Source of the DNA: Ga0077555 sp041397775
Lineage (GTDB): Bacteria > Pseudomonadota > Alphaproteobacteria > Rhizobiales > Hyphomicrobiaceae
Assembly (NCBI GenBank): GCA_041397775.1
Contig: JAWKWB010000005.1
Span: 474,994-538,993, forward strand
Length of the DNA: 64,000 bases
Direction: 5' to 3'
In this document: piece by piece, positions 48,392-57,312 of the stretch
How the letters are laid out: each line of letters opens with the position of its first letter
Position numbering within the stretch: the first letter of the stretch is position 1
The notes under the pieces: model-generated
What the model saw: the letters and a program-made list of their open reading frames with translations, nothing else
Told to the model about the DNA's origin: nothing
The model's database searches: none
Program-made: the position numbers and the translations under genes

Positions 48392-49843
48392 ATGGCAGGA
48401 ATAGGCTTCCGTCTCCGCGCCTTGAGCGAGCAGGACACTTTGACCTCGGTCGTGGCCGCCGTCGGCCATGCCGCCGTCATCGCGGCGGGCCCCTGGCTCT
48501 TCACGATCGTCACGCTCGCCGCGATCACGCTGTCGCTCGACCGCGTGGTGGAGTTGGGCACGCTTGCCGCCTTCCGCATCGTCATCATCTACGCCTTCGC
48601 CAGTTCGCTCGTCGTCACCGCCCCGATCACCATCGTCGCCACGCGCCTCGTCGCCGACGCCTTGTGGCTGAAGAACCCGCAAGCCGTACGCCCGCTCCTG
48701 TTCGCTGCCTTCGCTGCCGCCCTGTGCGCCACGGCGCTCGCCAGCGCCTTCCTGATCGCCTTCTTCCGGCCGCCGGCCGCCATCGCCGTGACGCTTGCCG
48801 CAGGCTCGATGATCGTCGGCCTGATCTGGGTGGTGATCTCGTTCTGCGGCGCTGTTCGCGACTATCGCGGCGTGACCTATTCGTTTTTCTTCGGCCTCCT
48901 GGTCTCGACGCTGTCGGGCATGGCGGCCGGCATCGCCGGATATGGCGCAGCCGGCATCGCCGCCGGCTTCCTGCTCGGCCTTCTCGTCACATTTCTCGGG
49001 CTCACCAGCCGTGTCCTCGCCACCTTCCCGCAACCCTTGACCGATCCCATGGCGGGCTTGCGACAGCTCGTCTACGGCACGGCTGGCTACTGGCGCCTCG
49101 CGCTCGGCGCCCTCGCCGGCACCGCCGGCGTCTGGATCGACAAGTGGATCTTCTGGTCGTCGGCGGCGGGCGAACGCCTCGCGGTCGGCCTGTGGCACGC
49201 GCCCCTCTACGACAGCGCCATGTTCATCGCCTCGCTCGGCATCATCCCCGCGCTCTCCGCCTTCGTCGTCAAGCTCGAGACCGACTTCTTCGAGCGCTAC
49301 CAGCGCTACTACGCCACCATCTCCTCGCACGGCACCTACGGCCAGATCGAAGAGGCGCGCCGCACGCTGCACGGCTTCACCCTCGACAATCTCACCTTGA
49401 TCACGGTCTGGCAGATCGGCATCTGCGCCGTTCTCGCGCTCACGGCGCCACTGCTGATCGAGGCGCTCGGGCTGCAATTCCGGCAGGTGGCGATCCTGCG
49501 CTATGGCGCGCTCGGCGCGGTCTTCCAGTTCGTCTTCATCGCCTGCTCCGCGATGCTGCTCTTCTTCGACCGCCGCCGCCTCTACATGTGGATGCAGGTG
49601 CTGTTCCTGGCCCTCATGGCCGGCCTGACGCTTCTCAGCCTGCGCCTTGGCGAAGACTACTACGGCACGGGGTATTTCCTGGCCTGCCTCGTCGCCGGTT
49701 TCGCCGTGTACCGCCTCGCCGACACCACCTTCGACAACCTCAACTACCTCACCTTCATCGGCAACAACCCCTCCATCGAACCGGCCGCCGCCCACCGCCG
49801 CCGCACCTTCTGGGCGATCCTCACACGCAGGTCCGCCACCTGA
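48392..49843 (+). CDS. pelG: PelG, polysaccharide export membrane protein
   Basis: A 483-residue protein with about 12 membrane helices, an MOP/Wzx-like flippase-family member that with PelD, E and F forms the Pel synthase-transport complex. Typical PelG stretches are GIGFRLRALSEQDTLTSVVAAVGHAA at the N-terminus, VWIDKWIFWSSAAGERLAVGL near residue 250 and FVVKLETDFFERYQRYYATIS near 290, ending with the YFLACLVAGFAVYRLADTTFDNLNYLTFIG helix. It is the last pel gene; the next gene, an MFS transporter, is 141 bp away. Confidence 0.94.
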   Translation: MAGIGFRLRALSEQDTLTSVVAAVGHAAVIAAGPWLFTIVTLAAITLSLDRVVELGTLAAFRIVIIYAFASSLVVTAPITIVATRLVADALWLKNPQAVRPLLFAAFAAALCATALASAFLIAFFRPPAAIAVTLAAGSMIVGLIWVVISFCGAVRDYRGVTYSFFFGLLVSTLSGMAAGIAGYGAAGIAAGFLLGLLVTFLGLTSRVLATFPQPLTDPMAGLRQLVYGTAGYWRLALGALAGTAGVWIDKWIFWSSAAGERLAVGLWHAPLYDSAMFIASLGIIPALSAFVVKLETDFFERYQRYYATISSHGTYGQIEEARRTLHGFTLDNLTLITVWQIGICAVLALTAPLLIEALGLQFRQVAILRYGALGAVFQFVFIACSAMLLFFDRRRLYMWMQVLFLALMAGLTLLSLRLGEDYYGTGYFLACLVAGFAVYRLADTTFDNLNYLTFIGNNPSIEPAAAHRRRTFWAILTRRSAT

Positions 49844-49984
49844 GCGCGCCCGCCGGGCAGCCCTGCCATGCGCCCGGCAGATACCGCGCCCACTTCACCG
49901 CCGGTCGCATCACGCTATAACCGCAGCAATGAATCCGCCGCGTCAGCGCGGCCGACAGAAAACGCCAATCCAGGGAAACGCCAC

Positions 49985-51283
49985 GTGTCGCAAGCGAGTG
50001 CTCGCCATGCGAGACCCGAAGCACCGGGCTTGACGCTCGTCCTGCTCGCCCTGACCCCGTTCGGGCTCGGATATTTCCTGTCCTATCTCTATCGCGCGAC
50101 GAATGCCGTCGTGGCGCCCGACCTCGTGCGCGATGTCGGCCTGAGCGCGGGCGAACTGGGGCTGCTGACCGCTGCCTATCTGCTCACCTTCGCACTTTTC
50201 CAGATACCGCTCGGCATCCTGCTCGACCGCTACGGCCCCCGCCGCGTGCAGGCGGTGCTGGTCGCATTGGGCGGCCTGGGCGCGCTCCTTTTCGCCGTCG
50301 GCAAGGACGGCACGACACTGCTCGTCGCACGCGCCATCATCGGGCTGGGCTTCTCCGGCGGACTGATGGGCTCCTTCAAGGCCGTCGTGATCTGGGTCTC
50401 CGAACCCCGCCGGCCGCTCGCCAATGCGCTCGTCATGTCGGCGGGTGCCATCGGTCTACTCGTCGCCACGACCCCGCTCGAATTCGCCGTCCAGATGGTC
50501 GGCTGGCGCACCGCGTTCTGGTGGCTCGGCATGCTCACGCTGGCCGTTGCCGCGACGATCTTCCTCGTCGTGCCCGAGCGGCAGGGCGTTGCCGCCAGGC
50601 GCGCGCCGCTTCGCACCGAGGTGGCGGAAATGTGGAGCATCATGCGCGACCGCACGTTCCTCGCGCTGGCCCCGCTGCTGGCGCTGGCGAGCGCCGTCCA
50701 CATCGCCATCCAGACCCTTTGGGCCGGCCCCTGGTTCCGCGATGTCGCGGGCCTCGATCGTGTCGCCGCCGCCGACCGTCTCTTCATCATGGCCGCCGCC
50801 TTCTTCGTCGGCATCCTGCTCACCGGCACCGTGGCCGACCGCCTGTCGCGCCGCGGCGTCAGCCTGTTGCACGTGATCCTCGGCTTTCTCGCCGTCTTCC
50901 TGGCCTCCCAGGTCGGCATCATCCTCGACATCCGGCCGCTGCAGATCCCCTTGTGGGTGCTGTTCGCCATGACGGGCCAGGTCACCGTTCTCGCCTTCCC
51001 GTGGTTTGCCAGCTACTACGGCGCTCATCTGTCGGCGCGTGCCAATTCCGGGCTCAACCTGCCCATGTTCCTGCTGGCTTTCATCTTCCAGACCGCCTGC
51101 GGCGCGGTGATCGATCTGTTTCCCTCTCCCACGCCGGGCCACTATGCGCCGCAAGCCTACGCGACGGCCTTCGGCCTCCTGCTCGCGATCCAGCTTCTGG
51201 CCCTCGTCTGGTATCTCGCCAACTGGCGGCGTCTGGCGGCAGCCGATGCGATCGTGCGCAAGGCCTACGACCGCCGCCCCTGA
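49985..51283 (+). CDS. MFS transporter
   Basis: A 432-residue major facilitator with about 12 helices. LTPFGLGYFLSYLYRATNAVVAPDL opens helix 1, ILLDRYGPRRVQAVL is the loop 2-3 motif, and IIGLGFSGGLMGSFKAVVIWVSEP is the helix 4-5 region. It resembles nitrate/oxalate-type and organic-acid MFS members, but the substrate is unclear. I chose the GTG at 49985 with AGGGAAA upstream; an ATG at 49868 would add a long hydrophilic extension overlapping the intergenic region. Confidence 0.82.
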   Translation: MSQASARHARPEAPGLTLVLLALTPFGLGYFLSYLYRATNAVVAPDLVRDVGLSAGELGLLTAAYLLTFALFQIPLGILLDRYGPRRVQAVLVALGGLGALLFAVGKDGTTLLVARAIIGLGFSGGLMGSFKAVVIWVSEPRRPLANALVMSAGAIGLLVATTPLEFAVQMVGWRTAFWWLGMLTLAVAATIFLVVPERQGVAARRAPLRTEVAEMWSIMRDRTFLALAPLLALASAVHIAIQTLWAGPWFRDVAGLDRVAAADRLFIMAAAFFVGILLTGTVADRLSRRGVSLLHVILGFLAVFLASQVGIILDIRPLQIPLWVLFAMTGQVTVLAFPWFASYYGAHLSARANSGLNLPMFLLAFIFQTACGAVIDLFPSPTPGHYAPQAYATAFGLLLAIQLLALVWYLANWRRLAAADAIVRKAYDRRP

Positions 51284-51387
51284 TGGGCCTGTGGATCGCG
51301 GTTCTGGCGCCCGACCCTACGCCCCTCACGCACGCCTCCTCACGCACGCTGTAGGCAGGCGCCGGTCGAGGCGCTATTCTCGCCGCC

Positions 51388-52335
51388 ATGCAGATGGAGA
51401 TGGAGCCCGAGGAACGCGAGGAACTGCTCGCCCTGCTCGCCTGGTGGCGAACGGCGGGTGTCGACGCCGTGCTCGATGAAGCTCCATCGAACTGGACGCG
51501 CGACAGCGCCACCGTACCCGGCGCCCACTTCGCATGGCCCGACAGTCCCGCGCTCGAGGACCAGGCTGCACCCGGGCCTGCACCGGCCTCCAGGCCGGCA
51601 GCGCCCCCGATGCCCGCCGCATCTCGGGGACACCCGGCCCCCGGTGCCCGCGCGCCGCTGCCCACCGCGGCACCGCCCCAACCCGCACGGCCCTTCCTCA
51701 CGGCGGCGCCGGATGCGGCAACCATGGCCGCACGCGAGGCGGCCCGCGCGGCCCCGACGCTCGACGCGCTCTGCAAGGCCCTGGCCGCATTCGACGGCTG
51801 CTCGCTCAAGGCCACCGCCAAGAACCTGTGCTTCTATCGCGGTGCCGCCAGCGCCCGCCTCATGCTGATCGGCGAGGCGCCTGGACGCGACGAGGATCTC
51901 GAAGGCAAGCCCTTCGTCGGCCGCTCCGGCCAGTTGCTCGACCGCATGCTGGCCGCCATCGGCCTCTCGGACGCCGACGTCCACATCACCAACACCGTCT
52001 ATTGGCGCCCCCCCGGCAACCGCACGCCGACGCCGCTGGAGACGCTCGTGTGCAAGCCGTTCCTGGAACGCCAGATCGCCCTCGTCGCCCCCGACATCAT
52101 CGTCACGCTCGGCGGCCCGGCAGCCAAGGCCGTCCTGGGAACGGAAGAGGGCATTCTGAAAATTCGCGGCAAGTGGCGCGAAACCGACATCGAGGGGCGG
52201 CGCATCCGCATCATGCCGACGCTGCATCCAGCCTACCTGCTGCGCACGCCCATCGCCAAGCGCCAGGCATGGCGCGATCTCCTCGCCATCAAGGCCGCAC
52301 TCGCGGACAACAAACAAGAGACACCCAAGCGATGA
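51388..52335 (+). CDS. Uracil-DNA glycosylase, family 4-like
   Basis: A 315-residue enzyme that removes uracil from DNA. After a Pro/Ala-rich linker (residues 51-110) the catalytic domain has motif A in MLIGEAPGRDEDLEGKPFVGRSGQLLD, the NTVYWRPPGNRTPTP segment, and the C-terminal PTLHPAYLLR motif. Family 4 enzymes hold a 4Fe-4S cluster; here Cys129, Cys138, Cys148 and Cys222 are candidates, but the usual cysteine just before RPP is Trp, so the cluster is uncertain. The stop overlaps the nitroreductase start (ATGA). Confidence 0.9.
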   Translation: MQMEMEPEEREELLALLAWWRTAGVDAVLDEAPSNWTRDSATVPGAHFAWPDSPALEDQAAPGPAPASRPAAPPMPAASRGHPAPGARAPLPTAAPPQPARPFLTAAPDAATMAAREAARAAPTLDALCKALAAFDGCSLKATAKNLCFYRGAASARLMLIGEAPGRDEDLEGKPFVGRSGQLLDRMLAAIGLSDADVHITNTVYWRPPGNRTPTPLETLVCKPFLERQIALVAPDIIVTLGGPAAKAVLGTEEGILKIRGKWRETDIEGRRIRIMPTLHPAYLLRTPIAKRQAWRDLLAIKAALADNKQETPKR

Positions 52336-53159
52336 AATCCCTGAAGGATGCCCTCGACCTGCGTTTCGGCGACTATACGCACAGCCCAGGAGAGGACCTC
52401 GCCTCAAACGAAACCCTGCGGCGCATGTCCAACCGCGGCGTCGTGCGTCGCTTCAAGCCCGACCCCGTGCCCGACGCGGTGATCGACACGCTGTGCGCCG
52501 TGGCCCTCTCCGCGCCCTCGAAAAGCGATCTGCAGGGTCGCGACGTCATGATCGTGACGGACCCTGCCATCCGCGATCGCATAAACGTGCTTCTGGCAGA
52601 CCAGGATTGGATTCCGAAGGCGCCGCACTTCATCATCTTCCTGGGCAACAATCGCCGGCAGCGGCAGGTGCACGACTGGCGCGGCAAACCCTTCGTCAAC
52701 GACCATCTCGACGCGTTCTTCAATGCCGCCGTCGACGCGGGCATCGCCCTGTCGGCATTCGTCACGGCCGCGGAGGCCGCAGGGCTCGGCTGCTGCCCCG
52801 TCAGCGTCATCCGCAATCATGCTGCCGAGGTGAGCCAGATGCTGGGCCTTCCCGATCACGTCTTCCCCGTGGCGGGCCTGGGCTTCGGTTGGCCCGCCGT
52901 GCCGATGTTCGTCAGCGCCCGCCTGCCGCTCGGCGCCACCGTCCATCGCAACCGTTTCAGCGACTGTACGCGCGACACGGTCGACGCCTACGACAAGCGC
53001 CGCAACGGCATCTTCCCCTATCGCTCCCAGCGCAACGTCGCACGCTGGGGCGAGACGCCCGACTACGGCTGGAGCGAGGACAAGGCCCGCCAATACGCCG
53101 AATCCGAGCGCGCGGACTTCGGCGCCTTCGTGAAGGCCAAGGGCTTCAAGCTGGAATAG
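52332..53159 (+). CDS. Nitroreductase family protein
   Basis: A 275-residue FMN-dependent oxidoreductase. RGVVRRFKPDPVPDAVIDTL and ALSAPSKSDLQGRDVMIV near residues 35-70 form the usual FMN-binding start, and AGIALSAFVTAAEAAGLGCCPVSVIR near 140 is the conserved helix-strand. A long C-terminal part with DAYDKRRNGIFPYRSQRNV extends over the partner subunit in related enzymes. It is translationally coupled to the uracil-DNA glycosylase gene. The physiological substrate is unknown. Confidence 0.87.
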   Translation: MKSLKDALDLRFGDYTHSPGEDLASNETLRRMSNRGVVRRFKPDPVPDAVIDTLCAVALSAPSKSDLQGRDVMIVTDPAIRDRINVLLADQDWIPKAPHFIIFLGNNRRQRQVHDWRGKPFVNDHLDAFFNAAVDAGIALSAFVTAAEAAGLGCCPVSVIRNHAAEVSQMLGLPDHVFPVAGLGFGWPAVPMFVSARLPLGATVHRNRFSDCTRDTVDAYDKRRNGIFPYRSQRNVARWGETPDYGWSEDKARQYAESERADFGAFVKAKGFKLE

Positions 53160-53183
53160 CGGCAGCCGGCCGGACGCCGCGCC

Positions 53184-54614
53184 TCAATCGCGGACGATCT
53201 TGGTCACAACCTGCGAGTTGACGTCGCCGGGGCTCCACCCCGGCAGGATGGCCGAGAAAAGCCCCGCCTTGCCGCCGGCCATCACGACGTTGAAGCCCCC
53301 TTTGCGGAACTTCTTCACCCGCGTACCGCGCGCCGACGGCGGCAGCCCCGGCTGCATGCCGTCGATCCCGGCGAGAACGCGGTCGGCCTCCACGGTCGTC
53401 AGCCGGTCGATCTCGGCCTTGAACTGCGCCTTCGTCCAGCCCGCCTCCCGATAGATCCGCTGGTGGTCGGGCGACATCACTACGAACGCATCGGGCCCCG
53501 GAAACGTCTTGGGATGGTACATGGCGTTGAGGCAGGCCGCGAAGCTCGCCGTCAGCGATTGCGGAGTGCGCGACACCTGATCGACGACGCCTTGCACGCC
53601 ATAGCCCGCATAGAGCGTCACCGCCGACTGGCCCGGCGCCACGCCGCGTTCCACCGACAGCGGCTCCCAGCACGACGTTTCCTCGTCCTCCGCAAAGCAG
53701 AACCCGAGCTTGCCGGGATTGCCGAGCGTCGCGCGGTCGACACCGCCTGGCTTGCCGCCGCCGACGTTACGGATCGTCAGTTGCAGCGCCCGCCCGATCG
53801 TCGCATTGGCGCGATTGCCCTGGCCCAGCGCATTGATGCCGGAGTTCATGCCGATGGCGCGGCGAACGGGACCGTTCACGATCGCGATCGGCCCGATGAA
53901 CATCGTCGTCGCGATGACCCCGTGCAGGCAGAACGCATCGTCGAGCACGGCCTCCACGGCGGCCAGCAACACCGGCATGTACTCCGGCTTGCAACCCGCC
54001 ATGACAGCATTGATGGCCACCTTCTCCACGGTGCACGCTTCATAGTCCGGCGGCATCGCGCCCAGCACCTCGTGCGGATCGCGCTTCGTGCCCTGCAGCA
54101 TGCGCCACACCCGCACCGGCGTCGGCGGCACGACGGGCAGCCCGTCGGACCAGTCTCGCTCGAAGGCGGCCTCGTGCTCGTCCTCGTAGGCACCGATCTC
54201 GACGTTGCGCGCCTTGAAGCGGAAGTTGCCGAACCGCAGCGCCAGTTCGTCGGCGATGTTGGGGTCCGTCGTCAGCGAGCCGCATCCCGGCCGCTGCAGG
54301 GGCAGCTGGCCCCCGAGGCCCGATAGCCCCGTCACCTGCTCCCAGTCCTCGCGATGCCAGCCGATGGCGCGCGCCTGTTCCTGGCCGCCCGAAAGGCGCA
54401 CCACGGTCGGCACCGTCTCGATATCGAGATCCCAGGACAACTTCAGGTCGCTGTCATGCACGACCGCGCCGGCGCCGCTGGGAAACGCAGGATCGTCTTG
54501 CGTCACGATCATGGCGCCACCCGCCGCCAGCACACGCAACACCGGCTCCACCATCTCGCAGGTCGGGCAATCGCGCTTGACGACGACGACCAGACCATCA
54601 CTGGGCAACGACAT
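53184..54614 (-). CDS. Thioredoxin-like domain fused to large domain of unknown function
   Basis: A 476-residue protein. Residues 1-110 look like a thioredoxin/glutaredoxin fold with a CPTC motif (VVKRDCPTCEMVEPVLRVL) and the cis-Pro strand ETVPTVVRL. The remaining 360 residues begin with a Cys-Gly-Ser motif (RPGCGSLTTDP) and contain conserved-looking GLPVVPPTPVRVWRML, AVMAGCKPEYMPVLLAAVEA and GNPGKLGFCFAEDEETSCWE; I cannot name this domain with confidence. The Cys-rich make-up suggests a redox or metal role. GGGAGATCGCC precedes the ATG at 54614. It heads the last gene of a minus-strand catabolic-looking block. Confidence 0.7.
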   Translation of the reverse strand: MSLPSDGLVVVVKRDCPTCEMVEPVLRVLAAGGAMIVTQDDPAFPSGAGAVVHDSDLKLSWDLDIETVPTVVRLSGGQEQARAIGWHREDWEQVTGLSGLGGQLPLQRPGCGSLTTDPNIADELALRFGNFRFKARNVEIGAYEDEHEAAFERDWSDGLPVVPPTPVRVWRMLQGTKRDPHEVLGAMPPDYEACTVEKVAINAVMAGCKPEYMPVLLAAVEAVLDDAFCLHGVIATTMFIGPIAIVNGPVRRAIGMNSGINALGQGNRANATIGRALQLTIRNVGGGKPGGVDRATLGNPGKLGFCFAEDEETSCWEPLSVERGVAPGQSAVTLYAGYGVQGVVDQVSRTPQSLTASFAACLNAMYHPKTFPGPDAFVVMSPDHQRIYREAGWTKAQFKAEIDRLTTVEADRVLAGIDGMQPGLPPSARGTRVKKFRKGGFNVVMAGGKAGLFSAILPGWSPGDVNSQVVTKIVRD

Positions 54615-54684
54615 GGGCGATCTCCCGCACGGCGTCGGGAGCGGCGGGTCGCGCCGCTCCCCGATCACGATACCGAATGCGCGC

Positions 54685-55755
54685 TCAGGAGGCCTTCGCG
54701 CGGTTCTTGGCGAGCCAATGCTCGACCAGTTCCACCGTCTGGTCGACGACCGGGTTCTTCATGCCCTTCGATGCCGCGATGAGCTGCACCAGCTTGTCCA
54801 CGCGCTCGATGTTGGGCGCACCGGCTGCCAGAGCACGCGCCGCCGACGATGGGCTGCCCAGCGACAGGGCGGCTTGCGCGTACTTCTCGAACGGCACGAG
54901 ATCCTTCGGGTCCGCGCCGAGCTTCACGCACAGTTCCACAACCCAGTCGTAGACCGATTTCGTGGCGGCGAGATCGCTATGCACCGCATCCTTGATCGGC
55001 CGCATCTGGTCGCGCTCCACGCAGCGATAGTTGCCCGCCAGCAGCATCGCCCACTTCGCCAGCGGCACGTAGATGGAATCGTGCACCTTCAGCTTCACCG
55101 GCACTTCCAGGGCCTTGCCGCCCACCTCGAAACGCGCCGCCTCCACGTCGGCCGCGATCTGCCGCAGGATGGCGGTGTGCTGATCGCTCTTGAAGCGCGC
55201 CGACTTGAAGTTCGTCGGCAGGCGCACCTGCAGCACGTTGACCTTCTCCTCGGGCGGGCGGAAGGCCTGCGGATCGGGGCTGCACAGCGTCATGTAGTCG
55301 GGGTCGAAGCTGTCCCACACCGTCGCGTCGGCGAAGCAGGGCCTCAGCGCCGTCGTGTCGAGCCCCGGCAGGCGCTTGAGGTAGGGCAGCGGCGGCATGT
55401 TCATGATCGACATGGCCGGCACCTTCGCCTTGGCCACGCGGTCGAGCAGGTCGCGCACGGCAGGCTGCCGGTACTGCGGCTCCTGCATCGCCAGCGCGAC
55501 GAGATCGAATTGCGCCGGATCGGCCTCGGCCGGACCGCCCGCCGTGATCGTGCCCGGCAGCGTCTTCGAGCGGATCTCCACCAGCCCGTCATGGCCGCGG
55601 ATCGGCATGCGCACGACGGCGCCTTCGGCATTGATGAGATCGGCCTCGGCCGGCAGGCAGACGAGGTGGGTATCGTGCCCGCCCATCGCCAGTTTGGTTC
55701 CCAGGAGTGACCCGTAGGACGCCCCCATGACGAGGATCTTGTATTTCTTGGACAT
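54685..55755 (-). CDS. Ketopantoate reductase-like NAD(P)-binding protein
   Basis: A 356-residue protein with an N-terminal Rossmann motif (ILVMGASYGSLLGTKLAMGGHD, residues 7-28) and a C-terminal helical domain (LKVHDSIYVPLAKWAMLLAGNY near residue 225). The layout is that of the ketopantoate reductase (PanE/ApbA)-like 6-phosphogluconate-dehydrogenase-fold family, but the usual GxGxxG is altered to GASYGS and the Lys/Glu active-site positions are not obvious. It likely reduces or oxidises a small keto/hydroxy acid. It lies between the CoA-transferase and thioredoxin-fusion genes, same strand. Confidence 0.72.
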   Translation of the reverse strand: MSKKYKILVMGASYGSLLGTKLAMGGHDTHLVCLPAEADLINAEGAVVRMPIRGHDGLVEIRSKTLPGTITAGGPAEADPAQFDLVALAMQEPQYRQPAVRDLLDRVAKAKVPAMSIMNMPPLPYLKRLPGLDTTALRPCFADATVWDSFDPDYMTLCSPDPQAFRPPEEKVNVLQVRLPTNFKSARFKSDQHTAILRQIAADVEAARFEVGGKALEVPVKLKVHDSIYVPLAKWAMLLAGNYRCVERDQMRPIKDAVHSDLAATKSVYDWVVELCVKLGADPKDLVPFEKYAQAALSLGSPSSAARALAAGAPNIERVDKLVQLIAASKGMKNPVVDQTVELVEHWLAKNRAKAS

Positions 55756-55987
55756 GCGAGGGCTCCTCCGCTCTTATTCGGCCGGACGAAAACGAGACCG
55801 GTTGTCTTTTTTGGTTTGCTGATCGCGCACGCCGAAGCGCGTGCGGCTCTCGCACAAAACTATGCGAGGAGCCGCGCGCTGTCGCCCACGTGGCTGTGCG
55901 AGTGCGAATTGTGATGCTGCGACTGCGTAAACGGCACGCCGTCCACGCGACAGCGCGCCGCCGGCAATCGCATGCAGGCGCGGCGGG

Positions 55988-57223
55988 CTATTCCGCCGCC
56001 TTCGCTGGGCCCGGCTCGATGGCCGCACCTTCCGCAAACAGCGCGTCGATCTCGGCCGGCGCGAAGCCGTGCTCGGCCAGAACGGCGCGCGTGTGCTCCC
56101 CGAACAACGGGGCCGCATGCAGCACCTTGCCCGGCGTCTCCGAGAACTTCACCGGCAGGCCGATCGTCTGCACCGTGCCCGCCACCGCGTGATCGACGCT
56201 CGGCACCATGTCGCGCGCCACTGTCTGCGGATGGCCCTGCATCTCCTTGATCGACAGCACCGGCCCGGAAGGAATGCCGGCCTTTTCCAGTTCCACCAGC
56301 CATTCAGCCGTGGTCTTCGCCTTGAAGTAGGGCGACAGGATGCCGAGGAACTCCTCAAGCCGGTTCATGCGATCCTCGCCCTTGGCAAAGCGCGGATCGG
56401 TGGCAAGCTCCGGGCAGCCCAGGATCTTGCACAGCATTGGATACATCTTCGTGTTCGAAGCGCCGACGTTCATCCAACCGTCCTTCGTCTCGAAGGCCTG
56501 GTAGGGCGTGTTGAGGGGATGCGCCGAGCCCATCGGTCCCGGCGAGATACCCGTCGCAAAGCAGATCGCCGACTGCCAATAGGTCAGCGTGATACCCGCC
56601 TCGAACAGGCTGGTGTCGACGAACTGGCCCTCGCCCGTCTTGAGCTTGTGCGCATAGGCCGCGCACACGCCCATCGCCCCGATGATGCCAGCAGTGATGT
56701 CGCACACCGGCGATCCCACCTTCACCGGCGGTCGCCCCGGCCCCTCGCCCGTGATCGACATGAGGCCCGACATGCCCTGCGCGATGAGATCGTAGCCGCC
56801 TTGGTCGGAGAACGGCCCGCTGCGCCCGAAGCCCGAGATCGCGCAGTAGATGAGGCCGGGATTGATCTTGCGCAGCGCCTCGTAGCCGATGCCGAGCTTG
56901 TCGAGCGTATCGTGGCGATAGTTCTCGATCAGGACGTCGGCCGTCTTCACCAGCCGCTTCAGCGCCTCGCGGCCCGCGGGCTTCTTGAGATCGAGCACGA
57001 CGCCGCGCTTGTTGCGGTTCATCATCATGTAGGCCGCCGATTGGCCCTTGATGTCCGGCGGCAGCATGCGCCGCGTGTCGTCGCCGCCGTCCGCCTTCTC
57101 GATCTTGATGACGTCGGCGCCCATGTCGGCCAGCATGCGCGCGCACGTCGGCCCTGCCATGACGTGTGCCATGTCCAGAACCTTCATGCCCTTGAGCGGA
57201 CCCTGGCGTTCGACTGCGGTCAT
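55988..57223 (-). CDS. CaiB/BaiF (family III) CoA-transferase
   Basis: A 411-residue family III CoA-transferase. LKGMKVLDMAHVMAGPTCARMLADMGADVIKIE is the family N-terminus, FGRSGPFSDQGGYDLIAQGMSGLMS contains the catalytic Asp near residue 165, and GWMNVGASNTKMYPMLCKIL lies in the second domain. It moves CoA between organic acids such as oxalate, carnitine or succinate derivatives. The donor and acceptor are unknown. The 232-bp gap downstream of it shows only a short GCACGC/GCGTGC hairpin near 55827. Confidence 0.93.
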   Translation of the reverse strand: MTAVERQGPLKGMKVLDMAHVMAGPTCARMLADMGADVIKIEKADGGDDTRRMLPPDIKGQSAAYMMMNRNKRGVVLDLKKPAGREALKRLVKTADVLIENYRHDTLDKLGIGYEALRKINPGLIYCAISGFGRSGPFSDQGGYDLIAQGMSGLMSITGEGPGRPPVKVGSPVCDITAGIIGAMGVCAAYAHKLKTGEGQFVDTSLFEAGITLTYWQSAICFATGISPGPMGSAHPLNTPYQAFETKDGWMNVGASNTKMYPMLCKILGCPELATDPRFAKGEDRMNRLEEFLGILSPYFKAKTTAEWLVELEKAGIPSGPVLSIKEMQGHPQTVARDMVPSVDHAVAGTVQTIGLPVKFSETPGKVLHAAPLFGEHTRAVLAEHGFAPAEIDALFAEGAAIEPGPAKAAE

Positions 57224-57312
57224 CGGCGTCTCTCCTGCTGATGTGTTTTTCTGGCGCTAGATGAGCGGCGGTACGCGAAAAACGCAAGTGCCGCTCATGC
57301 GCGGCGATGCCG

